Assembly (NCBI GenBank): GCA_008973525.1
Contig: WACJ01000256.1
Span: forward strand, 62,001 to 126,000
DNA length: 64,000 bases
Reading direction: 5' to 3'
Source of the DNA: Stenopsyche tienmushanensis
Taxonomy: Eukaryota > Arthropoda > Insecta > Trichoptera > Stenopsychidae
The notes beneath the pieces are model-generated. The model had not been told where the DNA came from, made no database searches, and worked only from the letters and a program-made list of their open reading frames with translations. The position numbers and the translations under genes are program-made. Positions 50,701 to 59,737 of this stretch are shown piece after piece (positions within the stretch are counted from its first letter, which is position 1; each line of letters begins with the position of its first letter).

Positions 50701-53700
50701 ACGAGCATCCATTTGTGCAATTTTTACATTCTGTAAACTATATCACGCTTTGATGTTCTTCGGAGAAACGGGTAGACAATCGCATCAACATTTTTGCGCA
50801 GAGATGAAGACTTTTACATCTTTCCGAAATTTCAGACTTGTCGGTCTATCCCACATGCTCACGGAGTAAATACAATTTTTCATAATATATATTCCATATA
50901 CAGCTTTCGTCGAATAAATTGAATATATAAATTCAATGTTATAAAATCGGAAAGATATATGACTTCATTTGGAGACACTTTTGTGTTTTGCTCCCTGTTC
51001 GATTCAAATTTTCTCTGAATCGATTAAAAATATGAAGCTAACATCCGCCAAACTTCAGATGCATTATTTAAGATCTGACTATTTACGAGCAACTATTGCA
51101 TACAAGAGCGAAATGTAAATATACGCAATACATATTAAATAAGCAAGATAAATTTAGCATCAAGCTTTGGTTAGCACCGTATACCAAAATAATACCAGAG
51201 ACAGTTGTATGTTATGATAAACATCAAATTCGGTGTCAATGTCAAGAAAATGAACGACAAGTATAGGATCAAATGCAAATTTTATAGTTTTAACATCTCT
51301 GTTTTAGCCGATATCAATGTATAGATCATTTATCTCAAGGAACAAGCGGAGAGATTATATCAAGACAACAATTTCTATCACAATCAATTAGAAAAATAAC
51401 TTGTTGAGGAATTTCACTAATTTCACCGAGAAGAAAAAGAGATGCCAGATAAGATAATACAACTAAGCCTTGTATGATTCGTAAATGAAGCAAAACGTTC
51501 CCACAACGATCTCCTGCTGTTTATGATGCATACAAATATGAAAATATACGATTCATATTTTCAATCGATTTGTGTAGGAGCAAATTCGAGATGCAATTAA
51601 GCTTCATCTAGAACTTCACCCTAGCACGGCAACGCCCTAATTCTTTGGTAACAGTTTTTCAAATTGTTATATTAACCTTTTCCTACCGGTGATGTATTTA
51701 CTACACCTCGACTCTAATAATGGGAATATCGATAAGAAATATAATAGATATGGGCTTCAGAATTTTTGTATTCCTCCGTAATATAATTACGAATCACATC
51801 AAAGTATTATAGTGGAAGACAATGTTATATATACAGACAAAGTTGATGCAAGTCCTTCTTTCTTATTTTATGTTGTACAATATTTCTTACAATAAATTGG
51901 CAATTCATTCTGAAAAATTATCTTTTTTGTAAGCGATCGATTGAACAATAACCGCTTACTTCATGGGGTTACGTATATATGAAATATCAGTGTTGAATCC
52001 CATAGTTAGCACATATTTCTATTTTTAAGCTAGGACAGGATGATTTCTGCAACTTGTAATTAACTGATATTTACCACAATAATCTGACGTCAGTAAAACT
52101 CGACCCGGCGAGGCCCTGAGGTATATAACGCAACGTTCTTGTTCGATGTTTCTTTTTTCTTCCCTTCGGAGCTGTCGACGACTATATTTGCATGATTTTT
52201 CGCAAACTCGTCAGATATTCAATTCAAACCGTCAGACAGACAATTTGTTATGTTTTAAATAATAAAACCGCAATTTGCGACATGAAAAATATTTACTTAT
52301 TTGTGCGCATTTTCCGAATTGCAAACGCACGAAGGCGACCGCAGGGCGTCGAAAACAATGGCGAAACAAATATTTTCGTGGAGCATTGTGTCAAACCGCG
52401 AGAGTGGCATTCTCAAAATGGAAGACGAGCTCCGCGTGCGACTTTTTTCTGCCGGCGCACTTCCTTTCTCTTTTCAAACAGAGCGCTAAGAATAATTAAA
52501 AATGCAGAAAAGAAAGTCATCGGACGTTCAGAGGCTCGAGCGAAATTTTCACCGCACTCGACCGAGGAATCGGCTCGATCGATGAAAAATTAACCCAAGA
52601 CGAAACCCAAAAAATGCAGATTTGCATTTTTAACAAAATCGCAGAAAAACGATATTATGCAGCGCGGAATAAAATAATGCGCGTCGAAGTGAGACAAAAC
52701 GGTTGCGGTTTTTCTGCGAACACAATTCGACTCGACAAATGTTACCCGTTGACATTTTCCCTCAAAATAATGCATCGTCCCATCCAGGTATCGGTCGTTT
52801 CGTACGCACACAATACCTAGAAGAGATGCGACATCTAGAGCGTGCGCCCATTCTTTCCATCGAACCTTCCATTGTCGCACGAAGGAATGGCGCTACAACT
52901 CGCTTCTCTAGAATAACTGTGCTGCTGCACTTGCCGCGAGACAGTGCAACTAAAATGTGCACTCTTCGTAAAATAGAAAAGCATCAATTCGGACAAGCTT
53001 CGGAACGCATTCACCCAATCGAACCATTGTCCAACCTGTCTCGGTTTAAAATGAAGCATTCAAGTTAACATTTAAAGAAACGGCAAAACAAGCCGCGCCA
53101 AAGTGCAAAGGAGCTCACGTTACAGACGAGATATCGATCTCGCGTCATAGACCTGTTGAGTCAATCGAGCTTATTCTTCGGACAATAGGGGGTAAATTAA
53201 GCGCAAACATCAAATTCAAAAGCGATACGGCAAATAATGTTAAACGTCGATGTCAATGCCAGGATAATTAAAACGAGGAAGGAAAAGAAAACGCACATCG
53301 TACGACTCAAACGCGAAGAGCTTTTGAAATAATAAGAAAAAAACGCCATTTTTACAGATCCGATGACCGGAGACGAAAGATGAATGCCGCGTTCGGATCA
53401 AGGATGCAAAAAACAATGTCCGTCGAAAGGGCAGGTACAAAAATCCACCCCCAAATCCGGCCTCGCAGCAAAAAAGGTCATTTTGTTCGTACAATGGGAC
53501 TGCAAGAATTGCAGTTGAAAAAACGCTTATTGCGTATGCGTTCAGCTAAATCGTTTAAAATGCGGAGATTAACATATTTTAGTTGCTTGCGAATAGAAAA
53601 AAGCAACGGTAGGAAAATAACCTTCTGAAAAATGTATCCCAAAATGCGATACATTTTATAAGAGATATTTAACCGGTCGACGCACACGTCTGAAATAACG

Positions 53701-54702
53701 ATTTTTGCAATTCATGAACGAAATAAGATTTGAAGTGTCCGCGCATAGACTTATCCGGCGCATAAAGAAAGTATTATCTGCTGACGCATGACGGGATTTG
53801 ACGGCTGTGTACGTTAAAGTATTAGGCCCAATCCACACTATGGTGCCGGTAACGGTTCGATCTCGCTCTCGGTCTCAGTCCGGTCAAATATTCTCATACA
53901 AGAAACGGAATTGGTACGATCCGATAGTGTGAATACTCTGATTGTTTCTTATGCAAGAATATTTGATCGGACCGAGATCGGAGCGAGATCGAACCGTTAC
54001 CGGCACCATAGTGTGGATCTGGCCTTAAATATTTCACAGGAGAAAAATAGATCCAAAGCAAAGTGTGAATCCAAGGAAGGATCCTTGACATGCGATAAAA
54101 ATATCAATATGTTCAACGATTAATAAAAAAAAAATATATTTAAGCGCATTTTCATCATTACAACTCGGACAAGATTAGTATTGTGGGTGATTTTAAAATA
54201 TTTTGGGAAGCATTTGAATTTCCGCATTAAAACATTAGGTTCTGCGATTCGTAACGAATACAAAATATTGCAGGCAACCAATAAAAGTACATTAGCGTCG
54301 CGAATAGTTTTTGATCGTCCCGGGACGGGACGGGAGCGAGTACTGACCGGAGGCGATGAGCTCGGGGGCGACGAGTCCGCCGAGGTCGGGCTCCTCGCCG
54401 TACCAGAAGATCCAGAGTTCCTTGGCAGCGTGGAGGCTCAGCGGCGGCGGCGGGGGCTGCGGCGGCGGGGGCGGAGGCGCCGCTGGCGGAAGGTCGGCGG
54501 CGGCGGGGGGCGCGGGCGTCGCCGCGGGCGTCGCCACGCGCCGCCACACGCACAGGACGTCCCCCGCCAGGCAGCGCGCGAAGCTGCTCAGCACGGGGTC
54601 GTCCAGGGGCTCCGCGCTCCCGGCGCCCCCGCCGACCCCGCCCGCCCCGCCGCTCGATCCGCCCCATATCAGCTTACGCCATTTTATTCCGCACAGTTCG
54701 GT
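26277..54702 (-). CDS. MED13: Mediator subunit MED13 (skuld), 24 visible exons, 5' incomplete
   Basis: MED13 is the large scaffold of the nuclear CDK8 kinase module (CDK8, cyclin C, MED12, MED13) and links the module to core Mediator. It has an Argonaute-like fold with Med13_N, MID and C-terminal PIWI-like domains. Exons in transcript order: 54702-54348, 41606-41519, 41439-41356, 39842-39709, 39620-39274, 38906-38803, 35810-35706, 34725-34461, 33931-33804, 33721-33484, 32432-32319, 31686-31408, 31273-31065, 30948-30723, 30418-30187, 30107-29287, 28823-28631, 28557-28328, 28230-28012, 27926-27551, 27466-27189, 27114-26845, 26765-26491, 26409-26277. They sum to 5703 bases, every phase matches, and the frame is open to TAA. 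Human MED13 is 2174 residues, and here 1900 are visible. The first coding exon is missing. All introns are GT-AG except the third (GC-AG). Confidence 0.96.
26845..27926 (-). CDS. MED13: MED13 exons 27926-27551, 27466-27189, 27114-26845
   Basis: C-terminal domain. The first encodes [38 protein letters not shown] and [17 protein letters not shown]. The second encodes [29 protein letters not shown]. The third is acidic, then Ser/Pro/Gly-rich, with Q-S-P-N-G-S-P-K-R and [11 protein letters not shown]. Confidence 0.96.
28012..28823 (-). CDS. MED13: MED13 exons 28823-28631, 28557-28328, 28230-28012
   Basis: These encode [15 protein letters not shown], then a Pro-rich insert. V-V-V-Y-L-V-E-P and [12 protein letters not shown] follow. 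The last exon carries C-R-R-Q-L and I-K-S-L-T-G-F-G, the strongly conserved H-I-K-S-L-T-G-F-G block of the C-terminal (PIWI-like) domain. The donor of the last exon is gtaaat. Confidence 0.95.
29287..30418 (-). CDS. MED13: MED13 MID-domain exons 30418-30187 and 30107-29287
   Basis: The first encodes I-R-G-A-D-C-G-V-Y and, after a Gly/Ser insert, [14 protein letters not shown]. The 821-base second exon is the longest. It encodes [37 protein letters not shown] and [15 protein letters not shown]. It ends L-K-L-Y-A-Q at the donor gtaaac. This is the best-conserved core of the family, at high identity with human MED13. The C-x-C-G and preceding C-x-x-C-x-C residues may coordinate a metal (inference). 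Confidence 0.96.
30485..30672. mobile_element. pogo/Tigger-like MITE in MED13 intron
   Basis: The 188-base element begins CAGTCAACTCTTCTATAG and ends, reverse-complemented, CAGTCAACCCTCCTATAG. TA lies on both flanks. CAGT-AAC-type ends with TA duplication fit the pogo/Tigger branch of Tc1/mariner. It carries no gene and lies in the intron 30722-30419. Confidence 0.7.
30723..31273 (-). CDS. MED13: MED13 exons 31273-31065 and 30948-30723 (entry to MID domain)
   Basis: The first encodes [17 protein letters not shown] and H-C-V-Y-R-P-S-W, matching human S-Y-V-H-K, F-V-G-S-S-M-F-A-P-L and A-C-L-F-R-P-S-W. A Pro-rich linker follows. The second ends [18 protein letters not shown], the start of the MID domain with its Cys cluster. 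Confidence 0.94.
31408..32432 (-). CDS. MED13: MED13 exons 32432-32319 and 31686-31408
   Basis: The first encodes [12 protein letters not shown], matching human D-L-D-N-I-F-D-N-S-D-D. The second encodes [18 protein letters not shown], the highly conserved M-F-P-T-P-P-S-L-E motif found in MED13 proteins. It ends P-D-E-P-I-E. The first exon has two in-frame donors nine bases apart (32318 and 32309). Confidence 0.94.
33484..33931 (-). CDS. MED13: MED13 linker exons 33931-33804 and 33721-33484
   Basis: The first exon encodes C-L-K-R-P-V-L-A-L and P-L-N-L-L-Y-D-Y. The second encodes L-N-H-P-V-K-K-F-K, matching Q-P-N-K-R-F-K of human MED13, then a Trp/Gly-rich stretch. It ends [14 protein letters not shown], where I-K-T-E and I-K-Q-E are SUMO-consensus-like. 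They are split by an 82-base intron. Confidence 0.9.
34320..34440. repeat. fragment related to the hAT-internal repeat
   Basis: The words ttagccgag, atca, actcctttgcaaaacct resemble 41100-41145 and 62220-62240 (ttagccgagtat). It is a small copy of sequence that also sits inside the hAT element at 40-41 kb, here in a MED13 intron. Confidence 0.4.
34461..34725 (-). CDS. MED13: MED13 Pro-rich exon
   Basis: Begins [13 protein letters not shown] (human C-M-E-Q-D-T-P-G). It continues with Gly, Ser, Ala and Pro runs including [11 protein letters not shown], and ends T-I-Y-N-Q at the donor gttagt. It belongs to the disordered, phosphorylatable linker between the N-terminal and MID domains. The S/T-P sites are plausible kinase targets (inference). 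Confidence 0.9.
35706..35810 (-). CDS. MED13: MED13 short Arg-rich exon
   Basis: A 105-base exon between the acceptor gttttacag and the donor gtgagt. It encodes a basic stretch with [12 protein letters not shown], comparable to the R-P-L-I-P-F-H-H-R-P segment of human MED13. Phases fit both neighbours. It lies between 3.0-kb and 1.0-kb introns and shares GC-richer codons with the 5' exon. It is the least conserved exon here, so confidence is lower. Confidence 0.78.
36521..36693. mobile_element. pogo/Tigger-like MITE in MED13 intron
   Basis: The 173-base element has termini CAGTGGAACCTCGAT and, reverse-complemented, CAGTGAAACCTCGAT, with TA on both flanks. This end sequence is the classic pogo/Tigger type. 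It has no coding capacity and lies in the 3-kb intron 38802-35811. Confidence 0.78.
38803..38906 (-). CDS. MED13: MED13 exon with W-E-F-V-D-P
   Basis: The acceptor is gcatttcag and the donor gtgaga. It encodes [17 protein letters not shown], matching the conserved W-E-F-V-D-P-T-Q-R-T-S-C-S-C-S of vertebrate MED13. It ends two bases into a Lys codon. Confidence 0.92.
39010..39130 (+). repeat. dispersed repeat, copy in MED13 intron
   Basis: About 120 bases match 59400-59520 closely. Shared words include acactcgtcgc/acattcgtcgc, tttctcac-a/g-gggccc, aattc-a/g-atagt and gcgatgcaatattataa. Two copies only are seen in this window; the class is unknown. Confidence 0.55.
39274..39842 (-). CDS. MED13: MED13 exons 39842-39709 and 39620-39274
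   Basis: These encode [27 protein letters not shown], then [12 protein letters not shown] and, after a Gly/Ser-rich insert, W-G-R-F-Y-P-I. This is the second half of the Med13 N-terminal domain (human equivalents F-F-L-H-G-D-S, V-I-L-C-P-F-G-L and W-K-Q-F-Y-P-I). The second exon is GC-richer than its surroundings. It ends C-I-G-Q-Q at the donor gtaata. Confidence 0.92.
40086..41248 (-). mobile_element. hAT transposon with 8-base target duplication, nested LINE fragment
   Basis: The 1163-base element has termini CAGTGTTCCCCAACC and, reverse-complemented, CAATGTTCCCCAACC (14 of 15 match). It is flanked by gtctagat and atctagat (7 of 8 match), the 8-base duplication of hAT elements. A transposase remnant on the minus strand (40200-40349) reads [22 protein letters not shown]. 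This resembles the region before the dimerisation domain in Buster/ZBED5-like hAT proteins. An unrelated LINE fragment lies inside at 40605-40960. The element occupies most of the GC-AG intron of MED13. Confidence 0.82.
40605..40960 (+). pseudogene. C-terminal fragment of RTE-type LINE nested in the hAT element
   Basis: On the plus strand the pieces [26 protein letters not shown] and, in shifted frames, [17 protein letters not shown] and Q-Q-W-T-D-T-like remains can be read. This is the familiar C-terminus of insect RTE-like endonuclease-reverse transcriptases. Several frameshifts show it is dead. Confidence 0.75.
41356..41606 (-). CDS. MED13: MED13 exons 41606-41519 and 41439-41356
   Basis: The first exon follows a strong pyrimidine tract ending ctctttgcag. 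It encodes [16 protein letters not shown] and A-L-H-N-L-I-E-R. A short 79-base intron follows. The second exon encodes [18 protein letters not shown] and ends A-K plus AG before GCAAGT. That GC donor is required, because it alone gives the K-S junction and keeps the next exon in frame. Confidence 0.93.
42480..42535. other. hairpin with AACACTTTGC arms
   Basis: The arms aacactttgc and gcaaagtgtt flank a short loop within the MED13 intron. This could be a stem-loop or the fold-back of a very short MITE. Only the symmetry is seen. Confidence 0.35.
44985..45085. repeat. hAT-like terminal sequence rich in ATCCCGGGAT
   Basis: Repeated aatcccgg and gggatt words (aatcccggaatcccgg, gaatcccgggattag, aaaaaatcgggattgaaat) resemble the subterminal repeats at 60165-60250, which follow a hAT transposase end. 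Probably one end of the same hAT family. Confidence 0.5.
45282..46036. mobile_element. composite TTAA-bounded element containing hAT and MITE pieces
   Basis: The left end CCTTTCCCTACC follows TTAA (45278-45281). The right end ACTACTCAAAGGG precedes TCAA (45 kb copy) or TTAA (the 1.9 kb copy). Inside are a fragment of hAT transposase C-terminus ([14 protein letters not shown] at about 45585-45640, then broken) and a complete 200-base foldback MITE (45701-45900). The left segment plus hAT fragment recurs in the same order at 59738-60150, so that join is older than both copies. Confidence 0.55.
45701..45900. mobile_element. 200-base foldback MITE, TTA target duplication (copy 1)
   Basis: The arms begin GGCCTGATCCACACTATGG and, reverse-complemented, GGTCTGATCCACACTATGG. 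The complementarity continues about 90 bases into each arm (ggtaacggttcgatctcgctc, then ggtccg-tcaaatattc), so nearly the whole element folds back. TTA flanks both ends, the 3-base TWA duplication of PIF/Harbinger elements. It has no gene. A second copy of the same length is at 53825-54024. Confidence 0.8.
46798..46860 (+). repeat. RTE-like 3'-tail repeat, short copy
   Basis: It contains gaatggatattgaagaa, ctgcagtggact and the tail ctacattatgatgat, the last part of the family seen at 6305 and 57325. Confidence 0.5.
48000..48165 (+). repeat. RTE-like 3'-tail repeat, diverged copy
   Basis: It contains aaaatcaacaaggtcat (also at 6250), gatggatgtaacccct, gaatggatattgaagaggcc and a tgatgatgat tail. 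The order matches the 6.2-6.55 kb copy, with an internal deletion. Confidence 0.5.
51674..51815 (+). repeat. left-end fragment of the CTTTCCCTACCGG family
   Basis: It begins after TTAA with CCTTTTCCTACCGGTGATG and runs to aagtattatag. It matches the left part of the 45282 element and is truncated after about 140 bases. Confidence 0.6.
53825..54024. mobile_element. 200-base foldback MITE, TTA target duplication (copy 2)
   Basis: Same length and arms as 45701-45900. The ends are GGCCCAATCCACACTATGG and, reverse-complemented, GGCCAGATCCACACTATGG, with TTA on both flanks (53822-53824 and 54025-54027). The arm sequences differ from copy 1 by few changes. It lies about 0.3 kb from a MED13 exon, in the long intron. 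Confidence 0.82.
54348..54702 (-). CDS. MED13: MED13 exon with G-I-K-W-R-K-L-I-W (N-terminal domain)
   Basis: The acceptor is tatgttttcag and the donor gtcagt. It encodes [13 protein letters not shown], then [18 protein letters not shown] and [15 protein letters not shown]. All are hallmark blocks of the Med13 N-terminal domain. Between them are low-complexity Gly/Ala and Pro runs coded by very GC-rich DNA, far from the local AT-rich average. An exon starting at codon position 1 right after the usual F-F-A-L implies a preceding coding exon. The in-frame ATG at 54717 lies in the intron side of the acceptor and is not the start. Confidence 0.93.
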
Positions 54703-57324
54703 CTGAAAACATAACAAACGGTCAGAGAGCGAAGAAACGACGACTCCGAGACGGCACCCCGGCAGATATTTATACGATTTCGCGGTGTCGCAGCATCACG
54801 ATTCGCACGGGTCAACGCCACCGCTCCAAATCTGACCGATAAATCACACAACGGCGCTTCCGCTTCTGCAATTTCCCACGGTCATCCGACCGATTTTCCA
54901 AAACGTCGCGGGCAGTCTTCGTCTTTTGCGCGGCGATGCGATCGTGTCCGACAATTAAAAAAGACTCATTCACTTGTACAGCAATTCGAGTGTGTTCGGA
55001 TCGAAAGCGGTCCGCGAGACGCGCTCGGCATTCGGAAAAGAACGGTATCGCACGAAAGTCGTTCGAATCGCCCCGTTGCATTATCGACAAACTGATCCCT
55101 CTTTTCGTAGTGCACAGAATGCCTTCGTCCAAACAGATTATATACTCTTCTACTGATGATCATCATTTTGGATTAAAAAAAATAGTCAACAATGCGTATA
55201 TATATTAGAGCGCAGGCTGATATTGTTTTGCGCCTTAATAATTGACAGATACGACAAAAGTATTATCTCGTCAGATCGTTTATCAGAACCGTGTTAGAAT
55301 TGATCCCACGTGCGAATAAAAAAACAAATTCATTTCAATTAGATTGGGGACTGATCCTCCATGCGTGCCGATTTATTTAAAAATACATATGGGATGAGAA
55401 TTTGTTTTCATCGTATGTCATCGACAGCGTCCCTCGATCGTGTCCGTCCGTCCGTTTCGCCGCACGATCTGCCCCCGACGATGCGAATTGCAAAAGCGGC
55501 GAAATAAAAATGGGACAATCGAAGGGCGCACGACGCTGCGTACGGACGAATCGTCGAGTACAATAAAAATAGCTCGCGTTCGCGGGCCGCAGGAGAGATA
55601 AAGGGCACCTGTTCGCGACGCGATTTGCATAGGGAAAAAAGGGCTGCGGCCTCGGGCAGCGGGTGAGGGCGGAGGGCGGAGGGTGGGGCGAGTTGCGGGC
55701 TGCGGCGGTGCCCGGCAGAGCCGTCGCTCCCGCCCCGATCGATAGCCCGCCGAGACGATCTTCGAATTGCCGCCAAAAAGTGAGGCCGCTCCTGCGACAT
55801 TTCACCCGCTGACCCGTTACTTACGCCTTCTCCGTCGGAGCCGATTCGATTACATCGTTCGTATTCGAAGAGATCGCGCATTCTTTCGTCGGGGGATCGA
55901 AACCCTCCGATTTCCGACCCCCGGATTACGATCGTCCGGTCGATGCGACCGAAGCAAAAAATCGAAGCGTCGAAGAGTTTGAAATCTGAAAGTATGTCAG
56001 AGATCGAGAACCTATTGGAGAGTTACGTCGGTCGCGCTTGCGCTATTTTGACCCGTTACGCCGGGCAGATATGCACTGCTTCTTTCCATTTTTTATAATA
56101 ACAACAATCTTGAGATATTTTAGCCAGAAAACATGATTGAAAAATGGAAATTATGAAAATGCATCTTCGAGGATTCAGCTCATTCAACGTATTCATTGAT
56201 TACCGATGTATATGGATCATGATACATATGTGGCATCATGCGGCCGCCTATGGTCAAACCCGCGATGATGCAGCAAATGCATCACCAACCACAAAAGTAT
56301 TAATATAGAAAATTATTATCGTTTGCGTTCTCAACGTCGAAGGAATTTATTTTTGACGAATATGAAAATTTCACACCGAACTCGTCAAAAGATCAGCATG
56401 AAAATAAAATCTTTCGAAATATTCATAATATACTTCGTCGACGGTATCGAAAAATAGGAAATTAGGAGTCCCAAATACTCATAAAATCAATTATTCGAAT
56501 GTTTTATATATGTGTACGAGGGCGATTCAAATATAACCCGGATTCTGTACAAATGTATTCGATTTCCGACAGTGTAATCGGTAATTATTGACGAACATTG
56601 TAGCATCGGTGGTACATAATGAGGAACATAGAGTGGGGCGTTCGATGAGGTCCGAAAGGCGTATCGAATCCGTTATAAATAGTGCAAGAAACGTAAGGAC
56701 GGGATGCGGGCGGAGGCGCAACAGGTAGAGGAGGTCCCGTCGTAAAACTTGTGAAAAAAAAAGTGCGTGCAATAAAGTGGAGCGCAAAGTCGATCGGACG
56801 AGAGAAGTCGGCAGGGGGGACCTTGACCGCGATAGCCAGGTGCAGCAGAGAAAGGGTCAAACGCCACCGCGGGCTCCGACGAGGATCGCCCGCCCCGTCT
56901 ATTTTCGCGACGCCGAACGTTTCGATCCGGAGTTGCGAGCTCGAAAGCGCAGGAAAGGCGGAAAGAAAACGAGGGGCCTCGAAATCACCCACCCGAAGAG
57001 ACGCTTGGGCTGGGCGCTGATACGTCGATTGACGAAATTTAAAAATGGCCCCGCGTCGTATTGCTAAAAATACACAATCGAAACGTGTAAATGAAAGTGT
57101 AGCAAAAATATAAACAAACAATGCGATAAAAATACTCAAGTTGCGTTTGCAACGTTCGCAGTCCGCCTCGACGGGACGGGACGCATCGGCGGGGTTGCCG
57201 ACCGTCCCGCTCTCCAGAATCCCGCTTCGACTTTCATATATTATATATCACTCAATCGACTGTGTTATTTTTCTATACATAATAAAATTGCCTCCAAAAA
57301 AATATGATGTTAATGAGTGCAAAC
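54703..57324. other. GC/CpG-patchy region upstream of first visible MED13 exon
   Basis: No supported gene. CpG-dense patches at 54.72-55.10, 55.40-55.98 and 56.70-57.20 kb give overlapping frames on both strands without domains. Near 56515 the words tgtacgagggcgattcaaat resemble a mariner terminal repeat. The region probably belongs to the MED13 5' intron or promoter. Confidence 0.4.
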
Positions 57325-57558
57325 ATCAAAAAAATCTCCCACACTCCCCCATCGAGACGATCGCAAAAGCGCTCACCCGGGTGACTCGCCGGATGAGTAT
57401 TCTAAATGATACTCGGAGGTTATGCTACCTTCAACATCGAGCGAATGAGGAGGTGAATGTATGATGCAGATGAAATGGATGTAACCCCTTCCTGTGAATG
57501 GATATTGAAGATCCCCAAAGTTCTGCAGAGTGGACTGTTTGTGGCTGCACTGCGTTGA
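57325..57558 (+). repeat. RTE-like 3'-tail repeat, long copy
   Basis: It runs from acactcccccatcgagac through gttatgctaccttcaacat, gatggatgtaaccccttcc and gaatggatattgaag to ggctgcactgcgttgata. It is nearly collinear with 6305-6552. Confidence 0.6.
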
Positions 57559-57870
57559 TATATACGAGGGTCATTTAAAAAGTAAAGTAACGAGGGTTCC
57601 CGATTATAATATAATCTGGAACCCACCGCGGCCAGATCGAACGATCGACGTCGTGGCTCGAATACTGCAGAATTTTTGCCACATATTTAAGCGACGAATG
57701 AACTTTGAGGGGCGACGGTGCGATGCGACAGCTGAAGCGTTCCGAATTGCACAATACCATTTTGTACACCATAAAAACGCACCGTTCGCATGCATCTTGA
57801 CGAATTGTATTGTGGCGACGAAATCTTTCGCAAAAATAATAATTTAATACATACATTTCATCAATTATGG
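57545..57870. repeat. mariner-like terminal sequence and filler
   Basis: It starts tacgagggtcatttaaaaag, a typical mariner-type end (gagggt-atttaaaaagta). No transposase or second end is recognised, so this is a remnant at best. Confidence 0.3.
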
Positions 57871-59399
57871 GGGCGGCACACCCCTAAACGTACTCTCTTC
57901 ACACTTCAAGGGGCTCGGTCGCGCGTGGAAAGCGACGCTGCAAATTTATGGATATCTATGCCAGGACCGTAACAAGGGGGTGGCAAAGTAGACGCCCACC
58001 ACGGGTGCAACTGGGCTTGGGGCGCAAAACGCAAAATACCAGTCGAGAGTTGCACATGGTTTTTATTTGACCTTTCTACTTTACTTTTCTTCGTTGTGGC
58101 TTAAACAACCTACCCGATCAATCTTCTTCGGACAATTTACTTTTGTAATGAGAGTTCGTAATCATTCTGTAGACATGTTCAAATAAGGCGTCCGATCGCG
58201 AGGCATCTATTCGTCATAGCGGTCAGAAAAACGGACCGATTGGACAAAGATCTTGTGGCCACTCCGTCCTCTTTTAGGGCTTTTTTGCGGTATTTCGGAA
58301 GAAATTTCGGTAATACTACAGTTTATTTACTTTATATTTTACTCATCAGACGTTTAAAAATAACCAAATTAAAAAAATACAAAGAAATGATAACGTGAGA
58401 ATCTTGTGTTATCCGAAGATTTTTCAAAAATGTTTATAGTGAAAAATGAAGAAAATATGGTAAAATAATCAAATAAAAGTATCTAGTAAGAATTATGTTT
58501 AGTGATATATTTAATCTAATTTACTTAGTATTTAATAAAATTATATATGGTGGGTGTGTGTATTTTTTTAAAACAATCTCCAGGATGGAGGCCGGACCTT
58601 TTCTCAAACGCGATATAACGACGTTCTTTTTCCTGGAATATTACGACGCGAACGTACCATACAATCTTTATACTTGGCAGAATCATATATATAATGGGAA
58701 TTTTCATTCAATCATTCCTCATCATTAGTCGATGATCGACGTCCGGTATCTTTCTTTTTAGCTGCACGAAAATTCCCAATGGGTTGCATCATCAACATTT
58801 GGCAAAATTTTATATGATTCGGGAACTTTCTTCCTTCATTTTTCTATATGGATTCACGATTGAGGTTTTTAATAATAATAAAAAAACACCATTTTAATGT
58901 CTTACGCATAAAAAAATACGACGTTGCTAGTTGATCGGCAGTGTCTGCTCAAAACGATAAAATATTTAAAAATTCTCTTCACAAATATGAGATGTTCACG
59001 GTGACAAATACCTGCATTATACCTGCAGCGGACAAAACTACCCCATTCCAAACATTTCTTTTCACAATCCAGGAAACAATTAAATGGTCTTTCTTAGCAG
59101 TAAAGCAATGGTATTCCTACAAAATATTAAAATCGTCACAGAATATTTTTAAAAGTATCTGTGTTATGGACACTGGTCTGCCAGTAAAAAAATGATGTCC
59201 AATACGCGTGGACACTAAACCTCAGAGTTAAATAAACAAATATAAATTCATAAAAAAAACCCGTATAGTGGTACAATCGCGTATTTGCGAGCGAATTAAA
59301 GTAATTCAGAAAGAGCACTCTTAGACGTTGAGCTCGGAGAGAGAGATTCAAATTCAGATTGAGAAATTATTTTATAAAAGTATAAGCCTAATGAATATT
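57871..59399. other. gene-free AT-rich stretch
   Basis: No supported gene. Frames at 58495-58728 and 58941-59195 have no domain or splice context. Confidence 0.4.
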
Positions 59400-59520
59400 T
59401 AACACATTCGTCGCATACTGTGAATCGGCGTTGTTTCTCACGGGGCCCAAATTCGATAGTCGGAGCATAAACAGAAGGAATAGCGATGCAATATTATAAC
59501 GCACGGGATAAACACGGAAG
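59400..59520 (+). repeat. dispersed repeat, second copy
   Basis: It matches 39010-39130 over about 120 bases in the same orientation. Confidence 0.55.
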
Positions 59521-59737
59521 ACATATGGTACATCATCTCTCAGCTATTGTTTTATTTTAGATCGATAAGCTTTTCTTTGTCATTGGTCAAATTAACAAAA
59601 ATAAAGTGATTATAAGCAAGTGCGAACAGACAAGGGTAGGAATGCAAATTTTGAGGTCGATCTCGAAAGATATTTAGACAGTTGTCACCCGTAAGACATT
59701 ATAGAAAGACATTCGTAAATTTAACATTGGTAAAACA

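Larger units (their letters stand above)
41607..54347 (-). other. 12.7-kb MED13 intron with CpG-rich patches and repeats
   Basis: No supported gene. CpG-rich patches lie just upstream of exon 41606 (to about 42010), at 43960-44340 (with a ccaccgccgcc run), around 47.0-47.3, 49.0-49.5 and 52.3-53.0 kb. They give many overlapping frames on both strands without domains; these are composition shadows. Long first introns with CpG-rich enhancer or alternative-promoter sequence are common in developmental regulators, but nothing here proves it. Confidence 0.5.

Noticed and set aside
52192..53068. Overlapping plus-strand frames of 121 and 133 codons
   Set aside because: No domain, no splice context, Arg-rich composition from CpG-rich intronic DNA, and rival frames on the other strand.
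54181..54714. Long plus-strand frames over the GC-rich MED13 exon
   Set aside because: They are Arg/Gly/Ala-rich shadows of the minus-strand exon, which has clear MED13 homology and splice sites.
54703..54717. ATG at 54717 in frame with the first visible MED13 exon as the true start
   Set aside because: A strong splice acceptor (tttcag) sits between it and the conserved T-E-L-C-G-I-K-W. Family members have a conserved exon before this point.
55377..55982. Frames up to 157 codons on the minus strand upstream of MED13
   Set aside because: Overlapping frames in a CpG-rich patch; Arg/Ser/Ala-rich with no recognised motif.
56585..57139. 184-codon minus-strand frame
   Set aside because: No domain resemblance. 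Mutually overlapping frames occur on both strands and its left part contains a mariner-like end.
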